From NCBI GenBank assembly GCA_026004095.1, contig BPIL01000012.1, positions 44,428 to 108,427 of the forward strand: 64,000 bases of DNA, read 5' to 3'. Below, piece after piece: positions 23,972 through 31,909 of this stretch; within the stretch, counting starts at the first letter, position 1; the number at the start of each line of letters is the position of its first letter. The notes beneath the pieces were generated by a model that ran no database searches, was not told where the DNA came from, and saw nothing but the letters and a program-made list of their open reading frames with translations. The translations under genes were made by a program, and so were the position numbers. This DNA is from Meiothermus sp. (GTDB taxonomy: Bacteria > Deinococcota > Deinococci > Deinococcales > Thermaceae).

Positions 23972-26488
23972 ATGAACGTAATCGGCCGAATCGTCAGCAT
24001 GCCCAGCCTGCCCGAGCCCCTCCGGGGCCTCAGCGAGCTGGCCTACAACCTGTGGTGGAGCTGGAACCCCGAAGCCCAGCACCTCTTCGAGCAGATTAAT
24101 CCTTCACAGTGGAAGCGCTTCCGCGCCAATCCGGTTCGGGCTTTGCTGGAAGCCGACCCCGAGCGCCTGGCCGCCCTGGCCGAGAATGCCGGCTACGTGG
24201 GCGCGGTCGAGGCCACCTTGGCCCGCTTCCACCGCTACCTGCAAAGCCGCTCCCCAAAGCCCCCACGGATCGCTTATTTCTCCATGGAGTACGGCTTCCA
24301 CGAGTCGCTTCCCATCTACTCCGGCGGCCTGGGCATCCTGGCCGGCGACCACATCAAGGCCGCCTCCGACCTGGGACTCGACCTGACCGCTGTCGGGATG
24401 TTCTACCACGAGGGCTACTTTCGCCAGCAGCTCACCCCCGAGGGCCAGCAGCACGAGGTCTACGAAGATCTGCGGCCCGAAGAGCTGCCGCTGGTGGTGG
24501 TCAGCAAGGACGGCAAGCCCCTCAAGGTGGGGGTGGAGTTTCCCGGGCGCACCGTGTATGTGATGGCCTACAGGGTGCAGGTGGGCACCGTTCCGGTCTA
24601 CCTGATGAGCACCAATCTGCCCGAAAACCGGCCCGAGGATCGCGCCCTCACCGCCCGGCTCTACGCGCCCGGGCAGGAAATCCGCATCGAGCAGGAGATG
24701 ATCCTGGGCATTGGCGGGGTGCGCCTGCTGCGGGCCCTGGGCCTGGCCCCCGAGGTCTGGCACATGAACGAGGGCCACGCGGCCTTTTTGGGGCTCGAGC
24801 GCATGCGCGAGATGGTGGCCGCCGGAAGCTCTTTTGGTGAGGCCCTTGAGGCCACCTCGGCGGGGGCCCTCTTCACCACCCACACCCCCGTGCCCGCCGG
24901 ACACGACAGCTTTCCGCTGGATCTGGTGGAGCGCTACCTGGACGGCTGGTGGAACAAGCTGGGCATCAGCAAGGAGGAGTTTATCGCCCTGGGCCGCGAG
25001 GAAAAAAGCTACGGCCCGGTCTTCAGCATGTCCAACCTGGCCCTCCACACCTCCCGCGCCGCCGGGGGGGTCTCGGCCCTGCACGGCGAGGTCTCGCGCG
25101 AGATGTTCAAACACCTGTGGAAGGGCCTCGAGCCCGAGGAAGTACCCATCGGGCACATCACCAACGGCATTCACACCTTTAGCTTCCTGCACCCCGAGAT
25201 GCACGCCCTCTACGAGCGCAGCTTCCCCAAAACCTGGGCCGAGCAGCTCCACGACCCCAGCCAGTGGACGGTGGAACGGCTCGAGGAGAGCGAGCTCTGG
25301 CATATTCGGAACAAGCTACGGGCACACCTGGTCGAGGAGGTGCGGGCCCGGCTCTTCGAGCAGCGCCGCCGCAACGGCGACTTACCGGCCAGCCTGCGGG
25401 CAGCGGAAAAAGTGCTCGACCCAACCGTGCTGACCATCGGCTTTGCCCGCCGCTTTGCCACCTACAAGCGGGCTATTCTGATGTTCACCGACCCCAATCG
25501 GCTGGTCTCCATTTTGAATGGCCCCCTGCCGGTGCAGTTTGTGTTTGCCGGCAAGGCCCACCCCAAGGACGAGCCCGGCAAGGAGTTCATCAAGAAGCTG
25601 GCCGAGAAAATCAAGGAACTGGGCCTCGAGGACAGGATGATTCTGCTCGAGGACTACGACATGGGCCTGGCCCGCACCCTGGTGCAGGGGGTGGACGTCT
25701 GGCTCAACACCCCCCGCCGCCCCATGGAGGCCTCGGGCACCTCGGGCATGAAGGCAGCGCTGAACGGCGCTTTGAACTTCTCGGTTCTGGACGGCTGGTG
25801 GGCCGAGGCTTTCAACACCACCAACGGCTGGGCCATTGGCGACGGTCGCACCTACGCCACCGAGGAAGCCCAGGATTACGCCGACGCTCAGAGCTTCTAC
25901 GACACCTTGCAATACGAGATCATCCCGCTGTTCTACGCCCGGGGCGCGGTGGGCACCCCCAGCGGCTGGCTGGCTATGGTGCGCGACAGCATCCGCACCT
26001 GTGGCCCCACCTACTCGGCCCAGCGCATGGTGAACGAGTATCACCGCAAGTTCTATACCCCTCTGGCCCAGCGCTCGGCGCACCTTCTGGAGAAAAACGC
26101 CGCCGCGCTAAAAGAAGTGGCGGGCTGGAAAAAACAGGTACAAAACGCCTGGAACAACGTAAAGGTCTGGGTGGAAGCCCCCTCCACCAGCATCAACCAG
26201 CCCCTGCAACTACGGGCTTTTGTGCAGGCCTACGGTGTCCCCACCGAGACCTTACGGGTCGAACTGGTGGTGCGGCGCAGCAGCGGCGATCTGGAAGTGG
26301 TGGCCCTCCAGCACGCCGGCCAGGAGCGTGACGCCCTGCTTTACACCGGTAGCTACCTCCCAGCCCGCCCCGGCAGCTATGAATACGGCGTACGGGTGGT
26401 GGCCGCCCACCCCGAACTCTCGAGCCCCCGCGAGGCTGCTTTCGTAAAGTGGGCTGGAACGGTGGTGGAAGAGCCGGTGAAGGTGTAG
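23972..26488 (+). CDS. glgP: alpha-glucan phosphorylase (DUF3417-type)
   Basis: Protein of 838 residues from ATG 23972. The N-terminal LSELAYNLWWSWNPEAQHLFEQI is the DUF3417 segment of the Thermus/archaeal-type glucan phosphorylases. IAYFSMEYGFHESLPIYSGGLGILAGDHIKAASDLG, HMNEGHAAFLGLER and the PLP-lysine region EASGTSGMKAALNGALN follow. It releases glucose-1-phosphate from maltodextrin or glycogen. A C-terminal beta domain of about 100 residues ends the protein. There is no Shine-Dalgarno; TAAAAT at 23958-23963, 8 nt before the ATG, points to leaderless expression. An earlier in-frame start would lack such support. Confidence 0.95.
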   Translation: MNVIGRIVSMPSLPEPLRGLSELAYNLWWSWNPEAQHLFEQINPSQWKRFRANPVRALLEADPERLAALAENAGYVGAVEATLARFHRYLQSRSPKPPRIAYFSMEYGFHESLPIYSGGLGILAGDHIKAASDLGLDLTAVGMFYHEGYFRQQLTPEGQQHEVYEDLRPEELPLVVVSKDGKPLKVGVEFPGRTVYVMAYRVQVGTVPVYLMSTNLPENRPEDRALTARLYAPGQEIRIEQEMILGIGGVRLLRALGLAPEVWHMNEGHAAFLGLERMREMVAAGSSFGEALEATSAGALFTTHTPVPAGHDSFPLDLVERYLDGWWNKLGISKEEFIALGREEKSYGPVFSMSNLALHTSRAAGGVSALHGEVSREMFKHLWKGLEPEEVPIGHITNGIHTFSFLHPEMHALYERSFPKTWAEQLHDPSQWTVERLEESELWHIRNKLRAHLVEEVRARLFEQRRRNGDLPASLRAAEKVLDPTVLTIGFARRFATYKRAILMFTDPNRLVSILNGPLPVQFVFAGKAHPKDEPGKEFIKKLAEKIKELGLEDRMILLEDYDMGLARTLVQGVDVWLNTPRRPMEASGTSGMKAALNGALNFSVLDGWWAEAFNTTNGWAIGDGRTYATEEAQDYADAQSFYDTLQYEIIPLFYARGAVGTPSGWLAMVRDSIRTCGPTYSAQRMVNEYHRKFYTPLAQRSAHLLEKNAAALKEVAGWKKQVQNAWNNVKVWVEAPSTSINQPLQLRAFVQAYGVPTETLRVELVVRRSSGDLEVVALQHAGQERDALLYTGSYLPARPGSYEYGVRVVAAHPELSSPREAAFVKWAGTVVEEPVKV

Positions 26489-26528
26489 CTCCTACCCGCA
26501 AACACTCTGTTTTGTCGCATATTTTTGT

Positions 26529-26562
26529 TTATCATATTTATTACGTAATAACGTGATAACAT
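26529..26562 (+). promoter_or_regulatory. AT-rich palindromic operator/promoter
   Basis: TTATTACGTAATAA (26538-26551) is a perfect 14-bp palindrome inside a flanking TTATCA (26529) ... TGATAA (26554) pair. TAACAT at 26557-26562, 7 nt before ATG 26570, looks like the -10 of a leaderless gene. The palindrome would overlap the promoter core, fitting autorepression by the regulator encoded next. Confidence 0.55.
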
Positions 26563-26569
26563 ATTTGCT

Positions 26570-27100
26570 ATGGATATAGAGACCCGCCTCAATCTACTCG
26601 AGGCCCGAATTGCCGCCTTGGAGCAAGCCTTGGGTGCACCGTCGAAGCCGCCAGAGGGCCTCTTTTGGGCGCTGGACTATCTGCGCCAGGCCGCTAAACC
26701 TGGCGGCGAGGTAGTGTTCGCCGGTCAAGCCGATTTGCTCTCAGGCACCTGGGGTTGGCAGTGGGGGTTACCGGTAGGCCCTCTACTGAAAACCCCCTGG
26801 TCGGAGGTAGCCCAAAGCCTCGCGGCTTTGGCCCATCCTTTGCGCCTAGAAATTCTCCGCGCCGTGCTAAATGGCAAGAGCAGCTCTCAGGAGCTACAGC
26901 ACCTTGCGGACATCGGCACTACCGGTCAGCTATACCACCACCTCAAAGAGCTGCAAAGCGCAGGATGGCTAAAAGTGAGCAAGCGAGGCTCTTACACGGT
27001 ACCGCCAGAGCAAATCATTCCCCTATTGGTGATACTGAGCGCCGCTGGGGGCGAGGCTCTTGCAGCTCAGATAGCGCAAACAGAACAGTTAGGGAGGTAG
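26570..27100 (+). CDS. winged-helix (ArsR-like) transcriptional regulator
   Basis: Protein of 176 residues. Residues 1-20 form a short coiled coil (IETRLNLLEARIAALEQAL). The second half is an ArsR-type winged helix: AQSLAALAHPLRLEILRAVLNGKSSSQELQHLADIGTTGQLYHHLKELQSAGWLKVSKRGSYTV. No metal-binding CxC motif is visible, so the signal is not a simple metal. It is 2 nt from the serine hydrolase gene, which it probably controls together with itself through the upstream palindrome. Codon use is a little less GC-rich than the neighbours. Confidence 0.82.
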   Translation: MDIETRLNLLEARIAALEQALGAPSKPPEGLFWALDYLRQAAKPGGEVVFAGQADLLSGTWGWQWGLPVGPLLKTPWSEVAQSLAALAHPLRLEILRAVLNGKSSSQELQHLADIGTTGQLYHHLKELQSAGWLKVSKRGSYTVPPEQIIPLLVILSAAGGEALAAQIAQTEQLGR

Positions 27101-27102
27101 GG

Positions 27103-28269
27103 ATGAAACTCTGGATAAATCTTGGAACTTTGCTGCTCGGGCTGGCTTTAGCCCAGGTCAGCCTTACCCCAAAGGCGGCCCTCGAGCGCCTCTTCACCGA
27201 GCGCCCGGCCAGGGCCGAGTGGTTTGCCCCGGCCTTCTTGCAGCAGGTGCCGCTGGCCCAGGTGGAGGCCATTCTCCAGCAACTGCTGGGGGGGCTGGGG
27301 CGCTACGAGGGGGTGGAGCCGGACGGCCCCAACTTTCGGGTGAACTTCGAGCGCGGCGTGGTGCCCGCACAGATCGCGCTGGACAGCGAGGGGCGCATCC
27401 AGGGGCTGTTCTTTAGGCCGCCCCAGCCCAGGGCCGCCCTGACCCCCGAACAACTCCTGGCCGAGTACCGCAAGCTACTGGGAGAGGTCAGCGTGCTGGT
27501 GTTGGAAGGCAACCGGGAGCGCCTGAGCCTGAACGCCGACCGCGCGCTGGCGGTGGGCTCGAGCTTCAAACTGGCCGTACTGGAAGCCCTGCGCCAGCAG
27601 ATCGAGGCCGGGCAGCGCCGCTGGAGCGATACCGTGCCGCTGCGCCCGGAGTGGAAAAGCCTGCCCAGCGGCACCCTGCAAAACCTGCCCGACGGAACCC
27701 CCCTGAGCCTCGAGCAGTACGCCACCCAGATGATCTCCATCTCCGACAACACCGCCACCGACGCGCTAATAAGCATTGTCGGGCGGGCCGCGGTGGAAAA
27801 GCTCGCCCCCCGCAACCGGCCTTTCCTGACTACCCGCGAGGCTTTTGTGCTCAAGAACCCGCAAAACCGGGAGTGGCTCGAGCGCTACCGGGCCAACCCC
27901 GCGGAGCGGGCCGCCCTGCTCCCCCAACTGGCCCGGCTGCCCCTGCCCGACGTGAGCGTGTTTGCCGGGGGGCCGGTGGCCCTTGACGTGGAGTGGTTTT
28001 TCAGCACCCGCGAGCTTTGCACGCTGATGGGCCGGGTGCAGGCCCTGCCCCTGATGTCGCTCAACCCCGGCCTCGCCAACCCCGCCGACTGGCAGCGCGT
28101 GGCCTACAAAGGGGGCTCCGAGCCGGGCGTCCTGAACCTGACCACCTGGCTTACCGCCAAGGATGGGAGGCAGTACTGCGTCTCGGCCACCTGGAACAAC
28201 CCCCAGGCCCGGCTCGACGAGAACCAGTTCTTCTTGCTCTATACCAGCCTGCTAAACAGCTTGAAGTAG
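27103..28269 (+). CDS. secreted serine hydrolase of the class A beta-lactamase fold
   Basis: Protein of 388 residues from ATG 27103 (RBS GGGAGG, overlapping the regulator's stop). MKLWINLGTLLLGLALAQ is a signal peptide. Residues about 20-115 resemble the ORF/NTF2-like N-domain seen ahead of such enzymes. The catalytic set is present: S153-x-x-K156 (SSFK), SDN (214-216) and KGG (336-338). This is the class A beta-lactamase / DD-peptidase-like arrangement; the Glu166 loop is not obvious, so true beta-lactamase activity is uncertain. Pairing with a repressor-like gene suggests induced expression. Confidence 0.85.
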   Translation: MKLWINLGTLLLGLALAQVSLTPKAALERLFTERPARAEWFAPAFLQQVPLAQVEAILQQLLGGLGRYEGVEPDGPNFRVNFERGVVPAQIALDSEGRIQGLFFRPPQPRAALTPEQLLAEYRKLLGEVSVLVLEGNRERLSLNADRALAVGSSFKLAVLEALRQQIEAGQRRWSDTVPLRPEWKSLPSGTLQNLPDGTPLSLEQYATQMISISDNTATDALISIVGRAAVEKLAPRNRPFLTTREAFVLKNPQNREWLERYRANPAERAALLPQLARLPLPDVSVFAGGPVALDVEWFFSTRELCTLMGRVQALPLMSLNPGLANPADWQRVAYKGGSEPGVLNLTTWLTAKDGRQYCVSATWNNPQARLDENQFFLLYTSLLNSLK

Positions 28270-28278
28270 ACTGACCCC

Positions 28279-29262
28279 ATGCGCGCAGTGCCCTTTCGCT
28301 TTGAGAACAACACCTTCTGGCTCCTGGATCAGCGCAGGCTCCCCTTCGAGGAGGTCTGGGTGCCCTGCCAAACCGCCCGGGATATCGCCGTCGGCATCCG
28401 CGAGATGGTGGTGCGCGGGGCCCCGGCCATCGGGGTGACCGCGGCCTATGGGATGGTGCTGGCCCACCTGTCGGGCGAAGACCCAGCCGAAGCCGACGCC
28501 CTGCTGCGCCAGAGCCGCCCCACCGCGGTCAACCTGTTTTACGCCCTGGATCGCATGAAACCGCACTGGGGCAGCCTCGAGGCCTCGCTCAGGGAAGCCC
28601 AGGCCATCTGGGACGAGGTGCAGAAAACCGAGCTAGCCATCAGCCGGCATGGGGCAAAGGTGCTGAGGGGCCAGGTGCTCACCCACTGCAATACCGGCCC
28701 GCTGGCTACCGGGGGCTACGGCACCGCTTTGGGGGCCATCGTTGAGGCGCACCGGCAGGGCCGGGTGACCCACGTCTGGGTAGACGAGACCCGCCCCTAC
28801 CTGCAGGGGGCCCGCCTGACCGCCTACGAGCTGCAAAAAGCTGGGGTGCCCGCCACCCTCATCACCGATAACATGGCCGCCTACCTGATGGGCCAGGGCC
28901 AGGTGGACGCGGTCATTCTGGGCACCGACCGCATGGCCCTGAACGGCGACTTTGCCAACAAGATCGGCACCTACGGCCTGGCTATTCTGGCGCGGTACCA
29001 CGGCATTCCGTTCTACCCGGCCCTGCCGCTCTCCTCGGTAGACCCCCGGCTGGAAAACGGCAACAGCATCCCCATCGAGCAACGTTCGGCGAGGGAAGTA
29101 ACGGTGATTCGGGGCCAGCCCATCGCACCCGAGGGCTTTCCGGCAGCCCACCCCGGCTTCGACGTAACCCCCCATCACCTGATTACCGGCATCGTAACCG
29201 AGAAAGGCGTGCTTTATCCCCCTTTCGATGAGGCCCTGCGGGCCGCCCTGGGAATGGAGTAA
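28279..29262 (+). CDS. mtnA: S-methyl-5-thioribose-1-phosphate isomerase
   Basis: Protein of 327 residues. MRAVPFRFENNTFWLLDQRRLP, MVVRGAPAIGVTAAYG, LTHCNTGPLATGGYGTALG and VDAVILGTDRMALNGDFANKIGTY are the MtnA family blocks; the last one carries the catalytic Asp. It isomerises methylthioribose-1-phosphate in methionine salvage. It follows the serine hydrolase by 9 nt and precedes the comFC-like gene by 3 nt, so it is in an operon. No SAM-type riboswitch is visible upstream. Confidence 0.96.
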   Translation: MRAVPFRFENNTFWLLDQRRLPFEEVWVPCQTARDIAVGIREMVVRGAPAIGVTAAYGMVLAHLSGEDPAEADALLRQSRPTAVNLFYALDRMKPHWGSLEASLREAQAIWDEVQKTELAISRHGAKVLRGQVLTHCNTGPLATGGYGTALGAIVEAHRQGRVTHVWVDETRPYLQGARLTAYELQKAGVPATLITDNMAAYLMGQGQVDAVILGTDRMALNGDFANKIGTYGLAILARYHGIPFYPALPLSSVDPRLENGNSIPIEQRSAREVTVIRGQPIAPEGFPAAHPGFDVTPHHLITGIVTEKGVLYPPFDEALRAALGME

Positions 29263-29265
29263 GGC

Positions 29266-29892
29266 ATGAACCCGTTGCTGGGCTGGTGGGAGCAGCTGAC
29301 GGGGGCCCGCTGCCCCGGTTGCGGAGCACCTTTAAGCCAGCCTTTGCTGTGCTCGAGCTGCCGGGCCGCCCTCGTACCCCGTCACCTGCCCCATTTCGTA
29401 TACCTGGGCGACTACAAGCGGTTGGGCCGGCTGCCCAAGGCCATCAAGTACCAGGGGCAGCGCAGGCTGGCCCACTACCTGGGCGAGCTGCTGGCGCTGG
29501 GGGTGCGGCAGGCCGAGTGGGGCCTGGACGGTGTAACTGCGGTGCCCACCCTGCCCCACCGCCAGCTCCAGCGGGGCTACAACCAGGCCGAGCTGCTGGC
29601 CCAGGCCCTGGCCCAGACGCTCAAAGTTCCCTACCGGCGGGTGCTCCAGCGCGCCGCCTGGGACAGGTCGCAAACCCAGAAGACCCTGTACCAGCGCCTG
29701 CAGCTCGCTGAGACCACCTTTCAGCCAACCCGCCGGATCCGGGGCCTCTGGCTGCTGGTGGATGACGTGGTGACCACTGGCACCACTTTCCTTCGCGCGC
29801 GCAAAGCCCTGCTCGAGGCGGGGGCTGCCAAGGTTTACGGCGCGGCAATTGCGGTCAAGAGCCCACACGATCTGTCGCGGTATTCTCTATAA
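29266..29892 (+). CDS. comFC: ComFC-like phosphoribosyltransferase-fold protein
   Basis: Protein of 208 residues. Two CxxC pairs (RCPGCGAPL, LLCSSC) make an N-terminal zinc ribbon, followed by the PRTase domain: VPTLPHRQLQRGYNQAELLAQALA and the PRPP-type loop LLVDDVVTTGTTFLRARKALLEAGA. ComFC (GntX) proteins support natural transformation in several bacteria; Thermus-group species are naturally competent. The catalytic reaction is not established. Its last codons overlap a TATAAT box that may serve the next gene. Confidence 0.9.
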   Translation: MNPLLGWWEQLTGARCPGCGAPLSQPLLCSSCRAALVPRHLPHFVYLGDYKRLGRLPKAIKYQGQRRLAHYLGELLALGVRQAEWGLDGVTAVPTLPHRQLQRGYNQAELLAQALAQTLKVPYRRVLQRAAWDRSQTQKTLYQRLQLAETTFQPTRRIRGLWLLVDDVVTTGTTFLRARKALLEAGAAKVYGAAIAVKSPHDLSRYSL

Positions 29893-29893
29893 T
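29888..29893 (+). promoter_or_regulatory. perfect -10 box
   Basis: TATAAT across the end of the comFC-like gene. No good -35 lies 16-18 nt upstream. It could start a leader of about 100 nt to the DUF4258 gene. Confidence 0.4.
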
Positions 29894-29907
29894 CGAGAGC
29901 GCAGCAG

Positions 29908-29933
29908 AACCCCGCTGTGCTGTTGGGGTTTTT
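29908..29933 (+). terminator. intrinsic terminator
   Basis: AACCCC (29908-29913) pairs with GGGGTT (29925-29930), followed by a T-run to 29933. It follows the comFC-like gene by 16 nt. Confidence 0.7.
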
Positions 29934-29950
29934 GGCAGCGCGCATACCCA

Positions 29951-29980
29951 GCCCCACCTCCTCCGAGCGTGGGGGCTTTT
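29951..29980 (+). terminator. second hairpin with T-run
   Basis: GCCCCAC (29951-29957) pairs with GTGGGG plus GC (29969-29976), followed by TTTT. It lies only 17 nt before the DUF4258 start codon, so it may regulate that gene rather than just back up the first terminator. Confidence 0.6.
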
Positions 29981-29996
29981 GCTAAAGGGGGGAACC

Positions 29997-30410
29997 ATGA
30001 TCAAACGACCGCGCATCCGTAGGCTCGAGGAACTCCTCCCCTACATCCGCGAAGGCCGCTACCGCATTGGCCCCCACGTGGCCAAGCATATGCTGCAAGA
30101 GGGTTTTATTGAACAAGACGTCTTGCAGGCCGTGGAGTGGGGCCGCGAGATGGCCGTCTACCCCGAAGACCAGCGCATGCTGGTGCTGGGCTATATGGTC
30201 TTTCCGCCCCAGCTCAAGCTGCCTTTGCACGTGGTGCTGGAGTACCGCGAGCCGCGCTGGGTGGATATCGTGACCGCCTTTATTCCCAAAAAGCCCCACC
30301 AGGTGTACTCGAGGGCCCGCATGGCCGCCATTCTGCGCTTCGACGGCACCTTCGAAGAGGTGCGCTGGGTCAGGCCCCGCTTCATGAGCGCCGAGGACAT
30401 CCCCCGCTAG
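29997..30410 (+). CDS. DUF4258-family protein
   Basis: Protein of 137 residues, ATG 29997 after GGGGGG. RIGPHVAKHMLQEGFIEQDVLQAVEWGREMAVYPEDQRMLVLGYM and PLHVVLEYREPRWVDIVTAFIP follow the DUF4258 pattern (H-x3-x-M/E ... G ... H-V-V ... I-V-T-x-Y/F), a RelE-like small fold. Some family members behave like toxin components, but no antitoxin gene is adjacent. Its stop codon shares the palindrome CTAG with the ribF stop on the other strand. Confidence 0.75.
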   Translation: MIKRPRIRRLEELLPYIREGRYRIGPHVAKHMLQEGFIEQDVLQAVEWGREMAVYPEDQRMLVLGYMVFPPQLKLPLHVVLEYREPRWVDIVTAFIPKKPHQVYSRARMAAILRFDGTFEEVRWVRPRFMSAEDIPR

Positions 30411-31294
30411 ATGCCCAGCAGCCGGCGGGCGCTCTCGGCGTCTTGGGCAAGCTGGGCTTTCAGGGCTTCCAGGCTTTCGAATTTCATCTCCCCGCGCAGC
30501 CGGGTCAGAAACTCTACCGTGAGCTCCTGGCCGTACAGGTCGCCCACAAAACCAAAAAGGTGTACCTCAAAGCGCAGGGTCTGGCCCGCCACCGTGGGAC
30601 GGTAGCCGACATTGGCCATACCACCAAACCGGCCCTGGGGGGTCTGCACCCGCACCGCGAACACCCCCAGCGGCAGAATCTTGAGCGGGGCGACCTCGAG
30701 GTTGGCGGTGGGGAAGCCCAGCTGTCGCCCCAGCCTGTCACCTTCGCGCACGATGCCCCGGGCGGTATAGGCCCGGCCCAGCAGGAGCCTGGCCTCGTCC
30801 ACATCGCCCCCGCGCAGCAGGTCGCGGATGCGGCTCGACTTCACCGGGCTGCCGCCCAGCTCGAGCAGCGGAAGAATCTGGGTGGGGGCCACGGTGTTGA
30901 GGTCTTCCAGCCCCCCAGCCCGCCCCTGCCCAAAGCGGAAATCGGCCCCCACATAGATCTGCCGGGCCTCGAGGGTGCGCAAATCCTCCAAAAAGTCGTC
31001 CTTGCTGCGCCGGGCGAAGGCCTCGGTAAAGGGCACAATCAGGGCGATCTCAACCCCCAGGCCCCGTAGAAGCTCGAGCTTTTCCGACAAATCGGTCAGA
31101 AAGCCCTCCCCCCTCATGAAGACCTTGCTGGGGGGGTCGAAGGTGTAAACCAGCAGCGGCGCATGCAGGCGCTTGGCCGCCTGCTGGGCCTGGTGAATCA
31201 GGTGCTGATGCCCGAGGTGCAGGCCATCGAAGCTGCCGATGGCCACCACCTTGGGGCCCGCGGGTGCGTCGGAGGGATCGTTGATGAGCAGCAT
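30407..31294 (-). CDS. ribF: bifunctional riboflavin kinase / FAD synthetase
   Basis: Protein of 295 residues. The N-terminal FAD-synthetase domain has VVAIGSFDGLHLGHQHLI (the HxGH nucleotidyl-transfer motif variant), IYVGADFRFGQGRAGG and LELGGSPVKSSRIRDLLRGGDVDEA. The C-terminal kinase domain has LGRAYTARGIVREGDRLGRQLGFPTANLEV and the GMANVGYRPTV region. It makes FMN and then FAD. It starts 3 nt downstream of the NUDIX gene's stop, suggesting co-transcription. Confidence 0.96.
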   Translation of the reverse strand: MLLINDPSDAPAGPKVVAIGSFDGLHLGHQHLIHQAQQAAKRLHAPLLVYTFDPPSKVFMRGEGFLTDLSEKLELLRGLGVEIALIVPFTEAFARRSKDDFLEDLRTLEARQIYVGADFRFGQGRAGGLEDLNTVAPTQILPLLELGGSPVKSSRIRDLLRGGDVDEARLLLGRAYTARGIVREGDRLGRQLGFPTANLEVAPLKILPLGVFAVRVQTPQGRFGGMANVGYRPTVAGQTLRFEVHLFGFVGDLYGQELTVEFLTRLRGEMKFESLEALKAQLAQDAESARRLLGI

Positions 31295-31297
31295 GGA

Positions 31298-31811
31298 CTA
31301 CTCGTAAGCCGTGGGCTCGTCCTCGAGGGCCTGCGCGCTCAGGTGGAAGAGGATTCCGGCCAGGGCTGAGGCCGAGATCTGCACCCTACCCTCGCGCGCC
31401 TCCCGCAACACCTGGCGCGGGAAATGCCACTCCACCGTGATGGCCTCATCGTCGTCGGGCTGGGCGTAGGCCGGGCGGGTGTGGGTGGCCCGAAAAACGT
31501 GCAGCTTCTCATCGCAAAACCCTGGTGAGAGGTAAAAACCCGTCAGGTACTCGAGGTTTCCGGTGAGCTGGGCTTCTTCGGCCAGCTCCCGCCGGGCGGC
31601 TTCCTCGGGCGTCTCGCCGGGGTCAATCAGGCCCGCGGGAATCTCCAGGGTCTCGCTGCCGATGGCCGGGCGGTACTGGCGCACGAAGAGCAGCTTGCCG
31701 TCCCTGCTCGACCAGCACCGCCACCGCGTCGGCGTGCTCGACGATCTCGTAGCGGCCCTCGAGGGCCAGATTAAGAATGCGGCCTTTGTACAGGTACTGC
31801 CGTTCGGGCAT
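31298..31811 (-). CDS. NUDIX hydrolase (ADP-ribose pyrophosphatase-like), apparent frameshift
   Basis: ATG 31811 begins MPERQYLYKGRILNLALEGRYEIVEHADAVAVLVEQ. The protein continues in the next frame as RDGKLLFVRQYRPAIGSETLEIPAGLIDPGETPEEAARRELAEEAQLTG, which holds the NUDIX box GE/DPGETPEEAARRELAEEAQ. The switch lies at 31701-31710; removing one base there gives VERDGKLLFVRQ, the usual family sequence. As written, neither frame encodes a whole enzyme. The intact form would be about 170 residues and hydrolyse ADP-ribose-type nucleotides. Either a recent mutation or a sequence error. Confidence 0.8.
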
Positions 31812-31909
31812 GCCCTCAAGCTAAAGGCAAACGCCGCCGGCGTCAAATCGAACTGTCCTCGACAGGTCATATTGGGGAATCGCTTCCATACCGGTTAGAC
31901 TATCGCTGG

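Noticed and set aside
30407..30410. Shared CTAG stop codons of convergent genes (also at 48603-48606) as a regulatory feature
   Set aside because: CTAG is a palindrome that gives TAG on both strands; two cases can arise from compact gene packing alone.
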